Positions 8,991 to 18,623 of a stretch of 64,000 bases of DNA are shown here, piece by piece. Every line of letters starts with the position of its first letter. Positions within the stretch are counted from its first letter, which is position 1. Origin of the DNA: Cytophagales bacterium (GTDB lineage Bacteria > Bacteroidota > Bacteroidia > Cytophagales > Cyclobacteriaceae). The notes below the pieces were generated by a model. That model saw only the letters and a list, made by a program, of their open reading frames with translations. It had not been told where the DNA came from and did no database searches. The stretch is from assembly GCA_022360015.1 (NCBI GenBank), contig JAKSDQ010000251.1:1-64000 (forward strand). The letters are read 5' to 3'. Position numbers and translations under genes: made by a program.

Positions 8991-11900
8991 TCAGATTATG
9001 TCAGTCAGAGCAGCACTTCCGGCTTTCATCTTTTTTCGCAAACTATTTTTAATTTCGGGTAATACATGCCTGAAAGTCCTATGTTTAGTGGGGATTAAAT
9101 CATACAAGGTTTCTCTGTTAATCGTGTAAAGTATGCAGTCCGAGACCGCTATGATTTTAGACATACCGACATTATTTTCATATTTCAACAGGTCACCGAT
9201 AAGCGCTGATTCGCTAAATCGGGTTGTCACCTCCCCGTCAGCATGGCTTTCTGCTTTGCCCCTAACCAAAATGTACAAAGTGCTGTCCTTAACGTTGCCA
9301 TAGTCATATATTAATCCGCCTTTCAATATTTTAACCTCCATCATTTGCATGGCTATGTTGTATAGTATCATGGCTGGTAAATGTGAAAAGATTTTAACTT
9401 TTCTTAAAAACTGCACCCTGTGGAATTTTGTAGACCTGATAAAAATTGTCCCGGTATTATGGGGAATAATGACTTCATCCAGTTCTTTTTTAATTTTTTC
9501 AGGTATCCTTTGAGTATGTTGCTCATAAGCAGCCGGATCAATCTGATAAATGGCCCATGCGGCCATCTCCCTTATCAGGCTGTCCCGGTTAAACAGATTG
9601 GCAATCAGATCATCACTTACCTTTGCCTCGTCCATGAGTCCCAGGTTATAAATAGCACAGGTTTTTGTCCATAGATTGATAAAGTTGTAGTCCCTGTTTA
9701 TAATTTGAATCAACAGACGCTGGGGTGAATAGCTTTCCCGCGGAAAATGCTCCTGTAGCCGCCTTATCGCCTCTTCGGTGGAAATATCATCTAAAACCGG
9801 AACCAATACATTTTTTATATCCTCTGACACGAAAACATCCAGCAATTCGATAGCAAATGTTACACCATCCACCGTACCACTGTTGATATTTTCCCTTACC
9901 AGTTGAATGGACTGTTTTTCATAGATTAAGGACAACAGCAGATATAAGTGGTCATAATTAAATTCATTTTCTTCTTTAAGGGAATCCTTGAGAAGATTCC
10001 AGTTGGTACCACCGGGAAGCTCCCTTATTGCCGCCATATTCCATGCGATAAAACTTATATATTTATTGATGTAACTCTTCAGCTTAATTACCTCCGGGCC
10101 TTGTGCCAGAAAATTACCGGTACCCAGGGATCGCAATACTTGTGATCCTACGTCCTTGTTGGGGTAATCGATTTTTTTCCAAAGGTATTTTATGGCTTTT
10201 TCTCCCCCTATTCTGCCATATATTTTGACAATTTGAACCAGGGTGCTGATTTCCTGATCTGTCTTGTAAAAGGCATTTTCAAGAACATCCAAAACCGGTG
10301 TACCGATATTCACCAGGGCTGCGAATGCGGCACCACTATAAGGGGACAAAGAAAGATTATCGATCAAATTAGGCCAAAAAACACGGTTCCCCAACCGACT
10401 GGCACTGATCAAAGCCGTGCCCCTCACATTGGGATCGACGTCACTTAACAATTCTGCCATAAAATGGCGGTAGTCTTCCGAGTTGTACTTCGTCAGGAAC
10501 CTGGCAGCGAACTCTCTGTCTACAGGATTTTCTGATTTTATCAAAATGAAGAACTGAAACTGGGTGAGTTTTAATTTATCAGACTTCTGCATCTGCCGTG
10601 ACACTTTAGAGGCCAGTTGCTTAATTTCCTCAGAGCTTTCATTGCGAATCAGATCCGAAATCTTATCAACGGCCTGAATGGATTTGTTTTTCTCAATTTT
10701 TCTCAACACATACTCCCTTACCATATCAGATCGATGTCCCAGTGAGCTTACCAGCCTGGACTCAAAGGATACCGGCTCAATGATTTCCAAAACCTTGAGG
10801 GAAAAAATTGCGGTGAAGGGATCCCCATGATCTGTCTGCAACTCGAGCAATTTTGTGATATTCTCATTGCCTTCTATCATCGAATCAATCGACTCTTTTT
10901 GATTTTCTAGTTTTTGCTTCAGGCTGGAACGGTATTGATTATACAGTTTATATACCACATATATCATTCCTATCAAAATGAACACCAGTAAAAACGAGTA
11001 ATGGATCAACTGAATGTAGGTAAAATACCCTACCCCCAAAATCACCAGAATAGCTCCGGCTACTATGTTACCAAATTGGTTGATCACACCCTCGACCTTT
11101 GCCTGAATATCAAATCGCACCTTCAGATCGAGTGAAAGAAAAAACAGTTTAAACGCAGGATTCTCCAATGCATCACGAACAGATGTTGCAAACAGCTTGC
11201 TTAAGGATATGCAGAGAAAAAAATAAATAAACTTGCTTTCGGCGCCCAGGGTATAACCAAAAATGCTGCCGGTAATAATAGCAGCAAATGTAAACACCAT
11301 TAAAATTGTCGGTAATACCAACAAAGATACCTTCAAGCCGTAATTCATGATAATTCTGTCGTTGACAAAAGTCTGGATAAGAAAACTTAAAATCATGATG
11401 CCACCGTTGAACACACTTAAAAATGTGAGTCTGAGTTGTTCATCCGGAAATTGCATAGGTGTTACCTGGAGGAAGGAATAATCCACAAACTTGTAGACGA
11501 TGACAGAAACGGTTACAAAAACAGCCAGAAGTATCACATACCGGTCTTTCAGAATCTTTCTGAATTTGGTTTCTGCGACCTCCTCCTTGCTCTTCTTCTT
11601 GACAATATTCAGGTCATACAGCTTACTGATTTCCAGCAAAAAAATGATGGCGCCAAGTACGCTGACCGCGCTTACAAAGATCAAATTGGAGGAATCGTCG
11701 ATCACGTTGAGTTTTGAAAGTAATGAAACAACGATAAAGGCCATGATTGTGCCTGTAAGCTGACCGGTGTCTATGCCTCCAATGATTCGTTTGGATTGCC
11801 TCAAGTCAAACAGCCTACCGAAAATACCCCAAAAACTTAGCAATACAAGCGCTGTCAAAGGTCCCATCATCACAAAAAGCAAATAAATCATGTAGAGGGA

Positions 11901-12221
11901 GGAGTATATTTTGAAATAGAGAATTATTCCAACCAGATAAAGGAAGATGCTGACATATATGAACAGTATGAGGGTGGAGAATTTAATTCTGTTCTGAAAA
12001 TAAGCAAATAGAAAAGTGGTAATTACCCCAAGAAAACCCTGTGTCAAAAAAGCTTCGTCCAGTCTTTCTTTAAATTCCGGCACACCGGTAAATAAAGTTT
12101 CTGCTGAAAGCTGGTAAGTAGCTATGAAAATACCCATGAAGAAGCCATGGCTCAAAAGCAGCGTAACCATTTTTTCCTCGCCGGGCTGGGTTCCGATAAT
12201 TTTCAGTAGTTTTTTAAACAT
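8991..12221 (-). CDS. Npt-type (ATP/ADP translocase-like) transporter fused to HEAT repeats and a cNMP-binding domain
   Basis: About 1076 aa. The first ~450 residues hold 10-12 hydrophobic helices in the style of Npt1/Npt2 nucleotide transporters of Bacteroidetes, beginning FKKLLKIIGTQPGEEK. Residues ~480-930 are soluble and helical with HEAT-like repeats (SDVDPNVRGTALISASRLGN). The last ~130 residues form a cyclic-nucleotide-binding fold (KILKGGLIYDYGNVKDSTLY, ILVRGKAES, SESALIGDLL). I chose ATG 12221 because the family normally starts there; an in-frame ATG at 12299 would add 26 hydrophobic residues. The fusion suggests transport or signalling gated by a nucleotide ligand; the substrate is unknown. 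It stands alone between the TIR run and ompH. Confidence 0.8.
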   Translation of the reverse strand: MFKKLLKIIGTQPGEEKMVTLLLSHGFFMGIFIATYQLSAETLFTGVPEFKERLDEAFLTQGFLGVITTFLFAYFQNRIKFSTLILFIYVSIFLYLVGIILYFKIYSSLYMIYLLFVMMGPLTALVLLSFWGIFGRLFDLRQSKRIIGGIDTGQLTGTIMAFIVVSLLSKLNVIDDSSNLIFVSAVSVLGAIIFLLEISKLYDLNIVKKKSKEEVAETKFRKILKDRYVILLAVFVTVSVIVYKFVDYSFLQVTPMQFPDEQLRLTFLSVFNGGIMILSFLIQTFVNDRIIMNYGLKVSLLVLPTILMVFTFAAIITGSIFGYTLGAESKFIYFFLCISLSKLFATSVRDALENPAFKLFFLSLDLKVRFDIQAKVEGVINQFGNIVAGAILVILGVGYFTYIQLIHYSFLLVFILIGMIYVVYKLYNQYRSSLKQKLENQKESIDSMIEGNENITKLLELQTDHGDPFTAIFSLKVLEIIEPVSFESRLVSSLGHRSDMVREYVLRKIEKNKSIQAVDKISDLIRNESSEEIKQLASKVSRQMQKSDKLKLTQFQFFILIKSENPVDREFAARFLTKYNSEDYRHFMAELLSDVDPNVRGTALISASRLGNRVFWPNLIDNLSLSPYSGAAFAALVNIGTPVLDVLENAFYKTDQEISTLVQIVKIYGRIGGEKAIKYLWKKIDYPNKDVGSQVLRSLGTGNFLAQGPEVIKLKSYINKYISFIAWNMAAIRELPGGTNWNLLKDSLKEENEFNYDHLYLLLSLIYEKQSIQLVRENINSGTVDGVTFAIELLDVFVSEDIKNVLVPVLDDISTEEAIRRLQEHFPRESYSPQRLLIQIINRDYNFINLWTKTCAIYNLGLMDEAKVSDDLIANLFNRDSLIREMAAWAIYQIDPAAYEQHTQRIPEKIKKELDEVIIPHNTGTIFIRSTKFHRVQFLRKVKIFSHLPAMILYNIAMQMMEVKILKGGLIYDYGNVKDSTLYILVRGKAESHADGEVTTRFSESALIGDLLKYENNVGMSKIIAVSDCILYTINRETLYDLIPTKHRTFRHVLPEIKNSLRKKMKAGSAALTDII

Positions 12222-12384
12222 CCTGTACCAAAAGTGTGAAATCCTTTTCTCCAAAAAATCTTTTAAAAGTATCCAAATTTCAAAGAATAGCAGGTACATG
12301 GTAAGGAAACCTGAATTTTTGAATTTTTGCGCAATCTTGTATTAAGATCTTATCTATTAATTACTTATCCGGATCACCTGTTAA

Positions 12385-12471
12385 CGCAAAAAGCCCGGCT
12401 TTGCGATGGCAGGAACCTTGTACAGGGCCGTGCCAGGCACATACTTAAAAAAAAACCGGCTACTGCCGGCT
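12385..12471 (-). terminator. Rho-independent terminator(s) after the ompH-like gene
   Basis: On the minus strand a GCCGG/CCGGC stem (12456-12469, loop AGTA) runs straight into nine T's (12447-12455). About 45 bases further a second short hairpin, AAAGC-CGG-GCTTT followed by TTTGCG (12385-12405), may back it up. Both follow the stop of the gene at 12502. Confidence 0.7.
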
Positions 12472-12501
12472 TGTATATACTTTTTTCGGAGTTGCTTTTG
12501 A

Positions 12502-13134
12502 TTAATTGGTTTGAACGGAATCTGCCTCCACAGCGTTGCTATTCCTGTAGGACTCATTGAGGCCCGCAATTACTACCTGTGTAATATCAAGGCTGTCATT
12601 TGCATATAGCACACCGCTATTTCGGGTATAGGACAACACTATCTCCATTTGGTGCTGCGTTCCATATTCTTTTAGGTAAGATGAAACCTTATCGTACAAT
12701 TCGTTATTAATCTCAGACTCTTTTTTTAACAGGTTTTGGGCGAGATTTTCACGGTACTGTAACAAATTCTGCTGCTTTTTGTAAAGATCCTCTTCAATCG
12801 CCCTGGCCTGATTAATGGTCATATTGCCCCGGGTTCTTTGAAAGTCGCTCACCTGTTTCTCAATACCCCGGGCACGGGTTTCCAGATCTGATTCAGACTT
12901 GATCCTCTCCTCTTCCAGCTCCTTGGATTTTTCAATAAAAAAATCAAAGTTTGAAATCAGGCTATCGGAATTTACATAAGCAATTTTAAGTTTGCTCTTG
13001 TCCGGCATGGAAATACCTGATTCCTCTCCGGTTTCTTCTATTTTATTGTCTGATGAAAAATGCAGAAAATATAATATAGCCACCGCAATGAGTAAAACAA
13101 TATTTAATATCAGGGAAAGATTTTTCACAATCAT
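12502..13134 (-). CDS. OmpH/Skp-family periplasmic chaperone
   Basis: 210 aa from ATG 13134; an upstream in-frame TTG at 13152 is less likely. One N-terminal membrane/signal helix (LSLILNIVLLIAVAILYFL) is followed by a linker and then a short strand, LKIAYVNSDSLI, which is the usual start of OmpH/Skp. Residues ~60-160 form a highly charged coiled coil (KELEEERIKSESDLETRAR, EEDLYKKQQNLLQYRENLA). The family closes with a short strand region, here MEIVLSYTRNSGVLYAN. Skp-like proteins hold unfolded outer-membrane proteins in the periplasm. The signal helix may stay uncleaved and act as an inner-membrane anchor. It is a single gene with its own terminator. Confidence 0.85.
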   Translation of the reverse strand: MIVKNLSLILNIVLLIAVAILYFLHFSSDNKIEETGEESGISMPDKSKLKIAYVNSDSLISNFDFFIEKSKELEEERIKSESDLETRARGIEKQVSDFQRTRGNMTINQARAIEEDLYKKQQNLLQYRENLAQNLLKKESEINNELYDKVSSYLKEYGTQHQMEIVLSYTRNSGVLYANDSLDITQVVIAGLNESYRNSNAVEADSVQTN

Positions 13135-13198
13135 CGAATTTAAATGTATCAACAGTCGGCAAATATAAGCAAAGAATGATTATTTACACGGCCAAATT

Positions 13199-14860
13199 TC
13201 AATTAAGTCCAAGTACCTCTGAACCCTGTTCAAAAACGATATCTACCGGAATACCCTTCCTGGCCAATTTGTCCAGATCAGCCTGTAATCCCGATTTGAT
13301 ATGACCTGACTCCTTTACCAGGGCATCTACCCCCTCATAGTCCCCATCCCCCTGCAGGGTCAGTATATTGTCAGATAAGGAATTCATGGCCTGCCGCATC
13401 TTTTCAAAGTTAACTTTGTAGGTTCCGGTATGGTTGTCTTTGGCAAAAGCTCCCATTTCCTGAAAATAGTTAAACCTGATCATATTCGCTTTTCCATGAG
13501 CGCTGGAAGCCCCAAATCTTACCGATCTGAAAATACTGGCCATGAATGTCGTGTAAAAACTCATCAGTTCCTCCCGGATTTCCCCTTTTCGATGCAATTC
13601 AGTAATCATGTACAATCCCAGCACATCGGCCTTGCCTTCCTCAAGGGCAGCGGCGTGCTCCTTTAAAGCCTCACGTACGGTACCTTTTCCTGTAATCGTG
13701 TTTTTTATGCCTAACCCATGCGCTACTTCATGAAACATGGTATTAGAGAAAAAGGCATTGAAGGTTATATACTTACGTTGATCTTTATCAATCAATTCCT
13801 CCGCAATTGGCAACAGTATTTTATCAAATTTTGCCCTCATGGCATTTTTTAACTGCGACCTTCTGGTACCTTTTTCCAATTGGACTTTTTCGTCATTGGG
13901 CAGGTTAACGGCGATGGTTTTGCTTCCTGCATTGCAATCCCCACCGTAATAAATCACATCGAAGGCAGCCAGTTGCGACTCACTGCCAGGTACCTCGAGT
14001 TTGTATCGATCGGCTACCGGAAGCCCTGCCTGAAGTTCGGGTAAAAACTCCGTATACTTTGATAAACGTTCACTCCATTCCATATCCTTGATCAACACAT
14101 AGGTCTCATAAGCAGCTTTATAGCCAAAAAGCCGATCTTCATAGGTTTCGATGGGGCCGGTAATTATATCAATCTTATTGGATTTCATGTCCATCCACGC
14201 CAGGTCACTTTCAAAGTATTCATCTGTTAATAAAGCTTCAGCTCTTAAATTCAGATATTTTCGAAAACCTTCATGTTCTGCCAGAACTGCCGCTTCACGC
14301 AATAACCTGGCCGCCTTTTTCACTTCCTCAGAAAATACCTGATGATATGGAACAACCACCAGATTATCCTGATTGTCTCTGCGAATCAGGGTATACAAAG
14401 ACTTTTTTCCGGGAAGGTCACTCTGCTCAAACTCTTCTTTGGTCATATCGACCGGGTAAAAACCGGCTCCGGCAGGTTTTGGGCCTATTCCTTCCACAAA
14501 GGGCCGGTTATTATCTAACCGGTCCCAGGGACCGTAATTGATTTTTGCAAACTTTTTGGTACGTGGGTCGTTGATCCTGGTAATCAGATCAGTCTTGTCA
14601 CCGTAAGCCTGCTTCCAGAATATTTCATCCATTATTTCTCCTACTTTGATAAGCAGACCGATCATTTTTTTTTGGTCTTCCGAAAGGTGACTCAGATCGG
14701 CGGTGAGTTTTACAGTGACATATTTATCCAGATTCTTTTGCATAAGGGTCTCCTCAGGTGTGAGCCTCTCCTCTTCCTTTTGACTGCGGTCCTGATTAAC
14801 ATGGCATGAAAAAAGAGCAACTAAGAAAATGAACAAGGAAACACCGGTTATTTTTTTCAT
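13199..14860 (-). CDS. M49-like zinc metallopeptidase lipoprotein (dipeptidyl-peptidase III type)
   Basis: 553 aa. Lipoprotein signal MKKITGVSLFIFLVALFSC, so Cys19 is probably lipidated and the enzyme faces the periplasm or outer membrane. The zinc site is HEVAHGLG at ~374-381, followed about 35 residues later by EEGKADVLGLY. This pairing matches the M49-related group in bacteria and plants that is annotated as dipeptidyl-peptidase III-like; here the motif is a classical HExxH. Length and layout agree with that group. The natural substrate is unknown; release of dipeptides from exported proteins is the usual guess. It lies 64 bases before the ompH-like gene on the same strand and may share a message with it. 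Confidence 0.75.
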   Translation of the reverse strand: MKKITGVSLFIFLVALFSCHVNQDRSQKEEERLTPEETLMQKNLDKYVTVKLTADLSHLSEDQKKMIGLLIKVGEIMDEIFWKQAYGDKTDLITRINDPRTKKFAKINYGPWDRLDNNRPFVEGIGPKPAGAGFYPVDMTKEEFEQSDLPGKKSLYTLIRRDNQDNLVVVPYHQVFSEEVKKAARLLREAAVLAEHEGFRKYLNLRAEALLTDEYFESDLAWMDMKSNKIDIITGPIETYEDRLFGYKAAYETYVLIKDMEWSERLSKYTEFLPELQAGLPVADRYKLEVPGSESQLAAFDVIYYGGDCNAGSKTIAVNLPNDEKVQLEKGTRRSQLKNAMRAKFDKILLPIAEELIDKDQRKYITFNAFFSNTMFHEVAHGLGIKNTITGKGTVREALKEHAAALEEGKADVLGLYMITELHRKGEIREELMSFYTTFMASIFRSVRFGASSAHGKANMIRFNYFQEMGAFAKDNHTGTYKVNFEKMRQAMNSLSDNILTLQGDGDYEGVDALVKESGHIKSGLQADLDKLARKGIPVDIVFEQGSEVLGLN

Positions 14861-15115
14861 GGTTACATTGTTTTTGGCGTCAATTTAACAAATTTTTCAG
14901 ATACCATTTTCATGAATCGGAAAGTTGGCTGTTATCGCTGACCATTTCCACCATACATGCTAAAATGAAACCGTATATACATTTATTCGGAGTGATCCAT
15001 AAGGAAAAGTCGACACAAAGGTTCTGATTCAGAAATTGTAATTCAAGCGAATCACTATAAAGAAGCCGGGGGTAATTGGTGCCAAAATTTAGTCACAACG
15101 TAAACCATTATTGTT

Positions 15116-16429
15116 TTAGCCTAACTTTTTTCTAGAGACAACCTCTTTTTCTGTAAAAATTTTAAACTCCAGGCAGAATAAAGACCCTTGCCCCAGTTCA
15201 CTTTCACACCACACGGTGCCATTCATGGCTTCTGTGTATTTTTTAACGATAGACAACCCTAGTCCGGAAGATTGTTCATTGCCTGTTGGCCGGGCACTTA
15301 GTTTTTGGAATTTATTGAAAAGCATTTTTTGATCTTCCCTGCTGATTCCAGGTCCCTCATCTTTGATTCCCAGACACACTTTATCATCAATTATTTTTAT
15401 AATAACTGTTACCTTTTTACCTGGCTCCGTGAATTTTATGGCATTAGAAAGCAGGTTTTCGATAATCTGGATAAGATAGCTCCGGTCCAGCTTTACCGGG
15501 CAGGGTTGTTCCACAATTTTGGTAACAAGATCGATGTTTTTAAATTCGGCATCATTTTTAAAGTTTTCTATCACTTCAAGGGCGGCATCCCGTAAATCAA
15601 ATACCTGATAATTAAAGTTAAACTCTCCGGATTCTATGGCATTGATATCAAGAATTTTTGAAATCATCTCTCTCATTCTTTTAGCTGACCTGGCGATGTA
15701 CGAAAAATTTTGTGACTGCTTTTTATTCAAATTTTCACTGGATAATTCAATAATCTGGACAAGCGCAATGATCTGATTCAAGGGGCTTTTCAGATCGTGA
15801 GCAGCGATACCGATGAGATAATCTTTTTCTTTATTCATTTCATTGAGTTGGTCCTTTTTCAGCGCTAGCTCTTCACTTTGCTTTTTAATATCAATTTTGG
15901 CCTTCTTCAGGGAAGCCGATCTTAAATAACCCAGATAAGAATAAACAATACAAAACAGACTTATGACCAGCGTACTGATAATATCTATGGACGAGGAAGC
16001 AACGATTTCAACAGCAAAACCGTTGAAAATGCCAATTATGAGTACACCGATGATAATAAAGATGACACTAAACAAAACCCGCTTAAAGCCCTCTAAGGCT
16101 GCATGACTTGAAATGATCATAGCCCCGAAAACCAGACTGGGAATAAAAGCAAATTGCATGAGATTGATGAAGCCACCGAGTAGCACGGCATCAAATGTCA
16201 GATTAAAATTTTCTACATTCCGCTGATTACCTGAAACCTTAAATAGCAGGAAACCCAAATGAGGATAAATCAATACGACCGATATAAATCCAATTAACAG
16301 TGGGGTCAGATTGAGGAAGCCTTCATAATGGGTAATCAAAATGGCCAATCCAAAATAATAACCTATAACTCTGAAGGGATAGGTAATTTTTCCCAAACGC
16401 CCTGAATTCCTATGACGAATCTCGACCAT
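15116..16429 (-). CDS. Membrane sensor histidine kinase
   Basis: About 437 aa, starting at ATG 16429 (a TTG lies one codon earlier). The first ~170 residues carry about six hydrophobic helices with no recognisable periplasmic sensor domain, so the signal is probably read within the membrane. A short coiled coil (SLKKAKIDIKKQSEELALKK) leads into the HisKA box AAHDLKSPLNQI with the phospho-accepting His near 209. The ATPase domain has the N box NLLSNAIKF, G1 DEGPGIS and G2 SSGLGLSIV. No response regulator gene is next to it, so it is an orphan kinase. Confidence 0.9.
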   Translation of the reverse strand: MVEIRHRNSGRLGKITYPFRVIGYYFGLAILITHYEGFLNLTPLLIGFISVVLIYPHLGFLLFKVSGNQRNVENFNLTFDAVLLGGFINLMQFAFIPSLVFGAMIISSHAALEGFKRVLFSVIFIIIGVLIIGIFNGFAVEIVASSSIDIISTLVISLFCIVYSYLGYLRSASLKKAKIDIKKQSEELALKKDQLNEMNKEKDYLIGIAAHDLKSPLNQIIALVQIIELSSENLNKKQSQNFSYIARSAKRMREMISKILDINAIESGEFNFNYQVFDLRDAALEVIENFKNDAEFKNIDLVTKIVEQPCPVKLDRSYLIQIIENLLSNAIKFTEPGKKVTVIIKIIDDKVCLGIKDEGPGISREDQKMLFNKFQKLSARPTGNEQSSGLGLSIVKKYTEAMNGTVWCESELGQGSLFCLEFKIFTEKEVVSRKKLG

Positions 16430-16432
16430 CAA

Positions 16433-16988
16433 AAATTGTAAGCTAGATACGGTTCAAAGTGTTATAAACAAAAATATTCACCCAAACTCCAATAAATTCT
16501 ATGCCTGCACCTGGTGAAAGTTTTTCAAACTACTAATGTTAATGAGAAAAGTTAGCTTTAGTAACCCTGTATAATTAAGTTATTTTAATAAAACAGGTCG
16601 TTTTATATCAATAAAAACGAAAGTCCGTATTTTAAGTTTTCCAGGTCCGGGGTTTTTGGACTGATAAGCCGCCCCTGGGTGAACATAAAGGTTGAAAGAT
16701 TGGATTAAAATGGAGACCTTCTTTGTGTCTTGGTGCCTTTGTGGTGAAAAATGGTCAACCACAAAGGCACCAAGACACAAAGAGTCATAAAGCCGGTATT
16801 TGGAGATACCGATGCGATAGGGGGCTATGCAGATGAAGCATGCCGTCATAGAAAGGTGGATTTCACCGGTCGTGTGGGGCAAGGTCTGTGATAAGACCAC
16901 CTAAATCCGGGAAAGTTGCCCTGAACCTTGATTTAATGCCTAAATAACTATTAATTCATCGCAGGATACTTTATTTTTATAAGACATT
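16433..16988. other. Intergenic region with palindromic repeat
   Basis: A gene-free stretch between the divergent kinase and moaA genes. Its centre is the dispersed repeat at 16721-16782. The 106-codon minus-strand frame at 16580-16900 runs through this repeat and looks spurious. The rest should hold the promoters of both genes, but no clear consensus box was found. Confidence 0.6.
16721..16782. repeat. Dispersed palindromic repeat, copy A (perfect)
   Basis: Two perfect 25-base arms, 16721-16745 beginning CTTTGTGTCTTGGTGCC and its exact reverse complement at 16758-16782, enclose a 12-base loop containing AAAAATGG. Related copies are at 35974-36051, 51041-51085 and 60969-61037. This copy lacks the GTTGTGCAAC box found next to the other three. 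Confidence 0.9.
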
Positions 16989-17999
16989 ATGAGGAAAGAC
17001 CAGACTTCAAATACAATATATGACAATCACGGTCGGCCTATTACTTACGTCCGGCTATCGGTAACAGATCGCTGTAATTTGCGGTGTTTTTACTGTATGC
17101 CTGAAAAAGGCATGAAATTTTTGCATAAAAAGGAATTACTTACCTACGAGGAGATGGAAAGGTTGGTAAACATCCTTGTACAGTTAGGTATCACCAAAGT
17201 CAGAATTACGGGTGGGGAACCATTTGTCAGAAAAGATCTGATCAAATTCCTCACAAATCTACGGAAAATACTGGGAACTAAGGAGTTACATATCACAACT
17301 AACGGTGTACTTACTAATTCTCATGTAAAAAATTTGCATCAGTTGGGTGTTTCGTCTATCAATCTAAGTCTCGATACATTAGACCGGCAACGATTCAAGG
17401 AGCTTACCAGAAGGGATGAGTTCGACCGGGTGATGGAGACCTTTTATTCATTGCTCGAATACAACATCCCCACTAAAGTTAATGCGGTTGTGATCGAGGG
17501 TAAAAATGACCAGGATATCATTCCCATGGCAGAGTTGGCCAGGGTTCATCCGGTTTCGGTCAGATTTATTGAGGAAATGCCATTCAATGGCGACGGGGCC
17601 AAGTACCAATCCCTGACCTGGAACCATCGTAAAATATTGGACACGCTGAAAGTCCGCTACCCTGAAATCAAAAAGCTCACCGACAAACCCAATGCCACTG
17701 CCACTGAATACGAGATACCTGATTTCCGCGGAAACATCGGCATTATCGCTGCTTATTCAAGGACATTTTGCGGGACTTGCAACCGGATAAGGATCACTTC
17801 ACAAGGGGTATTGCAAACCTGCCTTTATGATGGCGGTGTGTTTAATATCAAGAATTATATAAGAAGCGGAGTGGGTGATGATGAGATAAAAAACATGTTC
17901 AAAAAAGCCTTCGGGCAGAGAGCAAAAGACGGCTTTGAAGCAGAGAAAAAAAGACAGATATCAGCCATTCATGAGTCCATGTCTGTCATTGGTGGTTAG
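16989..17999 (+). CDS. moaA: GTP 3',8-cyclase (MoaA), molybdopterin biosynthesis
   Basis: 336 aa. This is a radical-SAM enzyme that, with MoaC, turns GTP into cyclic pyranopterin monophosphate. The N-terminal cluster motif is CNLRCFYC (Cys29, 33, 36) and ITGGEPFVRKDL follows. The C-terminal second [4Fe-4S] site, a MoaA hallmark, is FCGTCNRIRI...LQTC (~261-278). Phrases LDTLDRQRF and NAVVIEGKND are typical. The C-terminal GG of MoaA is present: the protein ends VIGG. moaC lies about 4.6 kb downstream on the same strand, separated by a kinase gene and two small genes, so co-transcription is doubtful. Confidence 0.97.
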   Translation: MRKDQTSNTIYDNHGRPITYVRLSVTDRCNLRCFYCMPEKGMKFLHKKELLTYEEMERLVNILVQLGITKVRITGGEPFVRKDLIKFLTNLRKILGTKELHITTNGVLTNSHVKNLHQLGVSSINLSLDTLDRQRFKELTRRDEFDRVMETFYSLLEYNIPTKVNAVVIEGKNDQDIIPMAELARVHPVSVRFIEEMPFNGDGAKYQSLTWNHRKILDTLKVRYPEIKKLTDKPNATATEYEIPDFRGNIGIIAAYSRTFCGTCNRIRITSQGVLQTCLYDGGVFNIKNYIRSGVGDDEIKNMFKKAFGQRAKDGFEAEKKRQISAIHESMSVIGG

Positions 18000-18623
18000 C
18001 ATAAACTATTGAAAATATTCGAACCTTTCCAGCTGAGATATTTAGTATCTTGCACTAGAGAAAGTGGTATCATCCGGTATTACTTTTATGGTCTCAAGAG
18101 GCAATATTTCTTACGTTTTTCCTGGCAAAATACCTGAAAAACGGGGTATTTCAACCTGACTTAATTCATGGCGAAAACCCGCCAACATTACATTATACAA
18201 TTAATGCTTGTTATAATACTTTTTTTGATTTTTTTTTTTATTAAATTATGATCTCTAGCAAATTAGCCGGAGGTAGGGTTGAAAAAGTGGAAACAATCAC
18301 CGCATGATCCAAAATTTTGGACATTTCTCTTATCAATCTGATAAATAGTAATGGGCTAATAGGATGCAGGATCATGCTGTTTTGACGGTCGGTTTGTATG
18401 AAAGACGTAATATTTAGGAGTAGTTTAACTTAATACCCTCTAATTTTTTATATTAGATTAAGGTAGTTTTGAGTTTTCAATGGGATTAAGTTTTTCTATG
18501 GGGTTTAGTTCTCCGCAATAAATTTATGAATTGTGTTGTCGGCTTGAGTTTAGAAATTGTATTAAATCATAAAATGAACAAAAGATTACATTGTTGATTT
18601 ATGTCACAGGGGATTTACAATTA
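18000..18623. other. Intergenic region, AT-rich
   Basis: About 620 bases between moaA and the TPR kinase. A TAGTTTTG (18464-18471) fits the Bacteroidetes -7 consensus TAnnTTTG and could serve the kinase gene, but no matching -33 TTG was found. A 19-codon frame at 18248-18307 is too short to support. No riboswitch-like structure or gene remnant was recognised. Confidence 0.4.

Noticed and set aside
16580-16900. 106-codon minus-strand frame across repeat copy A
   Set aside because: It runs through the palindrome; the matching frame at copy B (35731-36015) shares only repeat-derived phrases such as CLGAFVV, so it is an artefact.
18248-18307. 19-codon frame MISSKLAGGRVEKVETITA in the spacer before the TPR kinase
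   Set aside because: Too short, no ribosome site, no clear signal or conservation evidence; kept only as a note.
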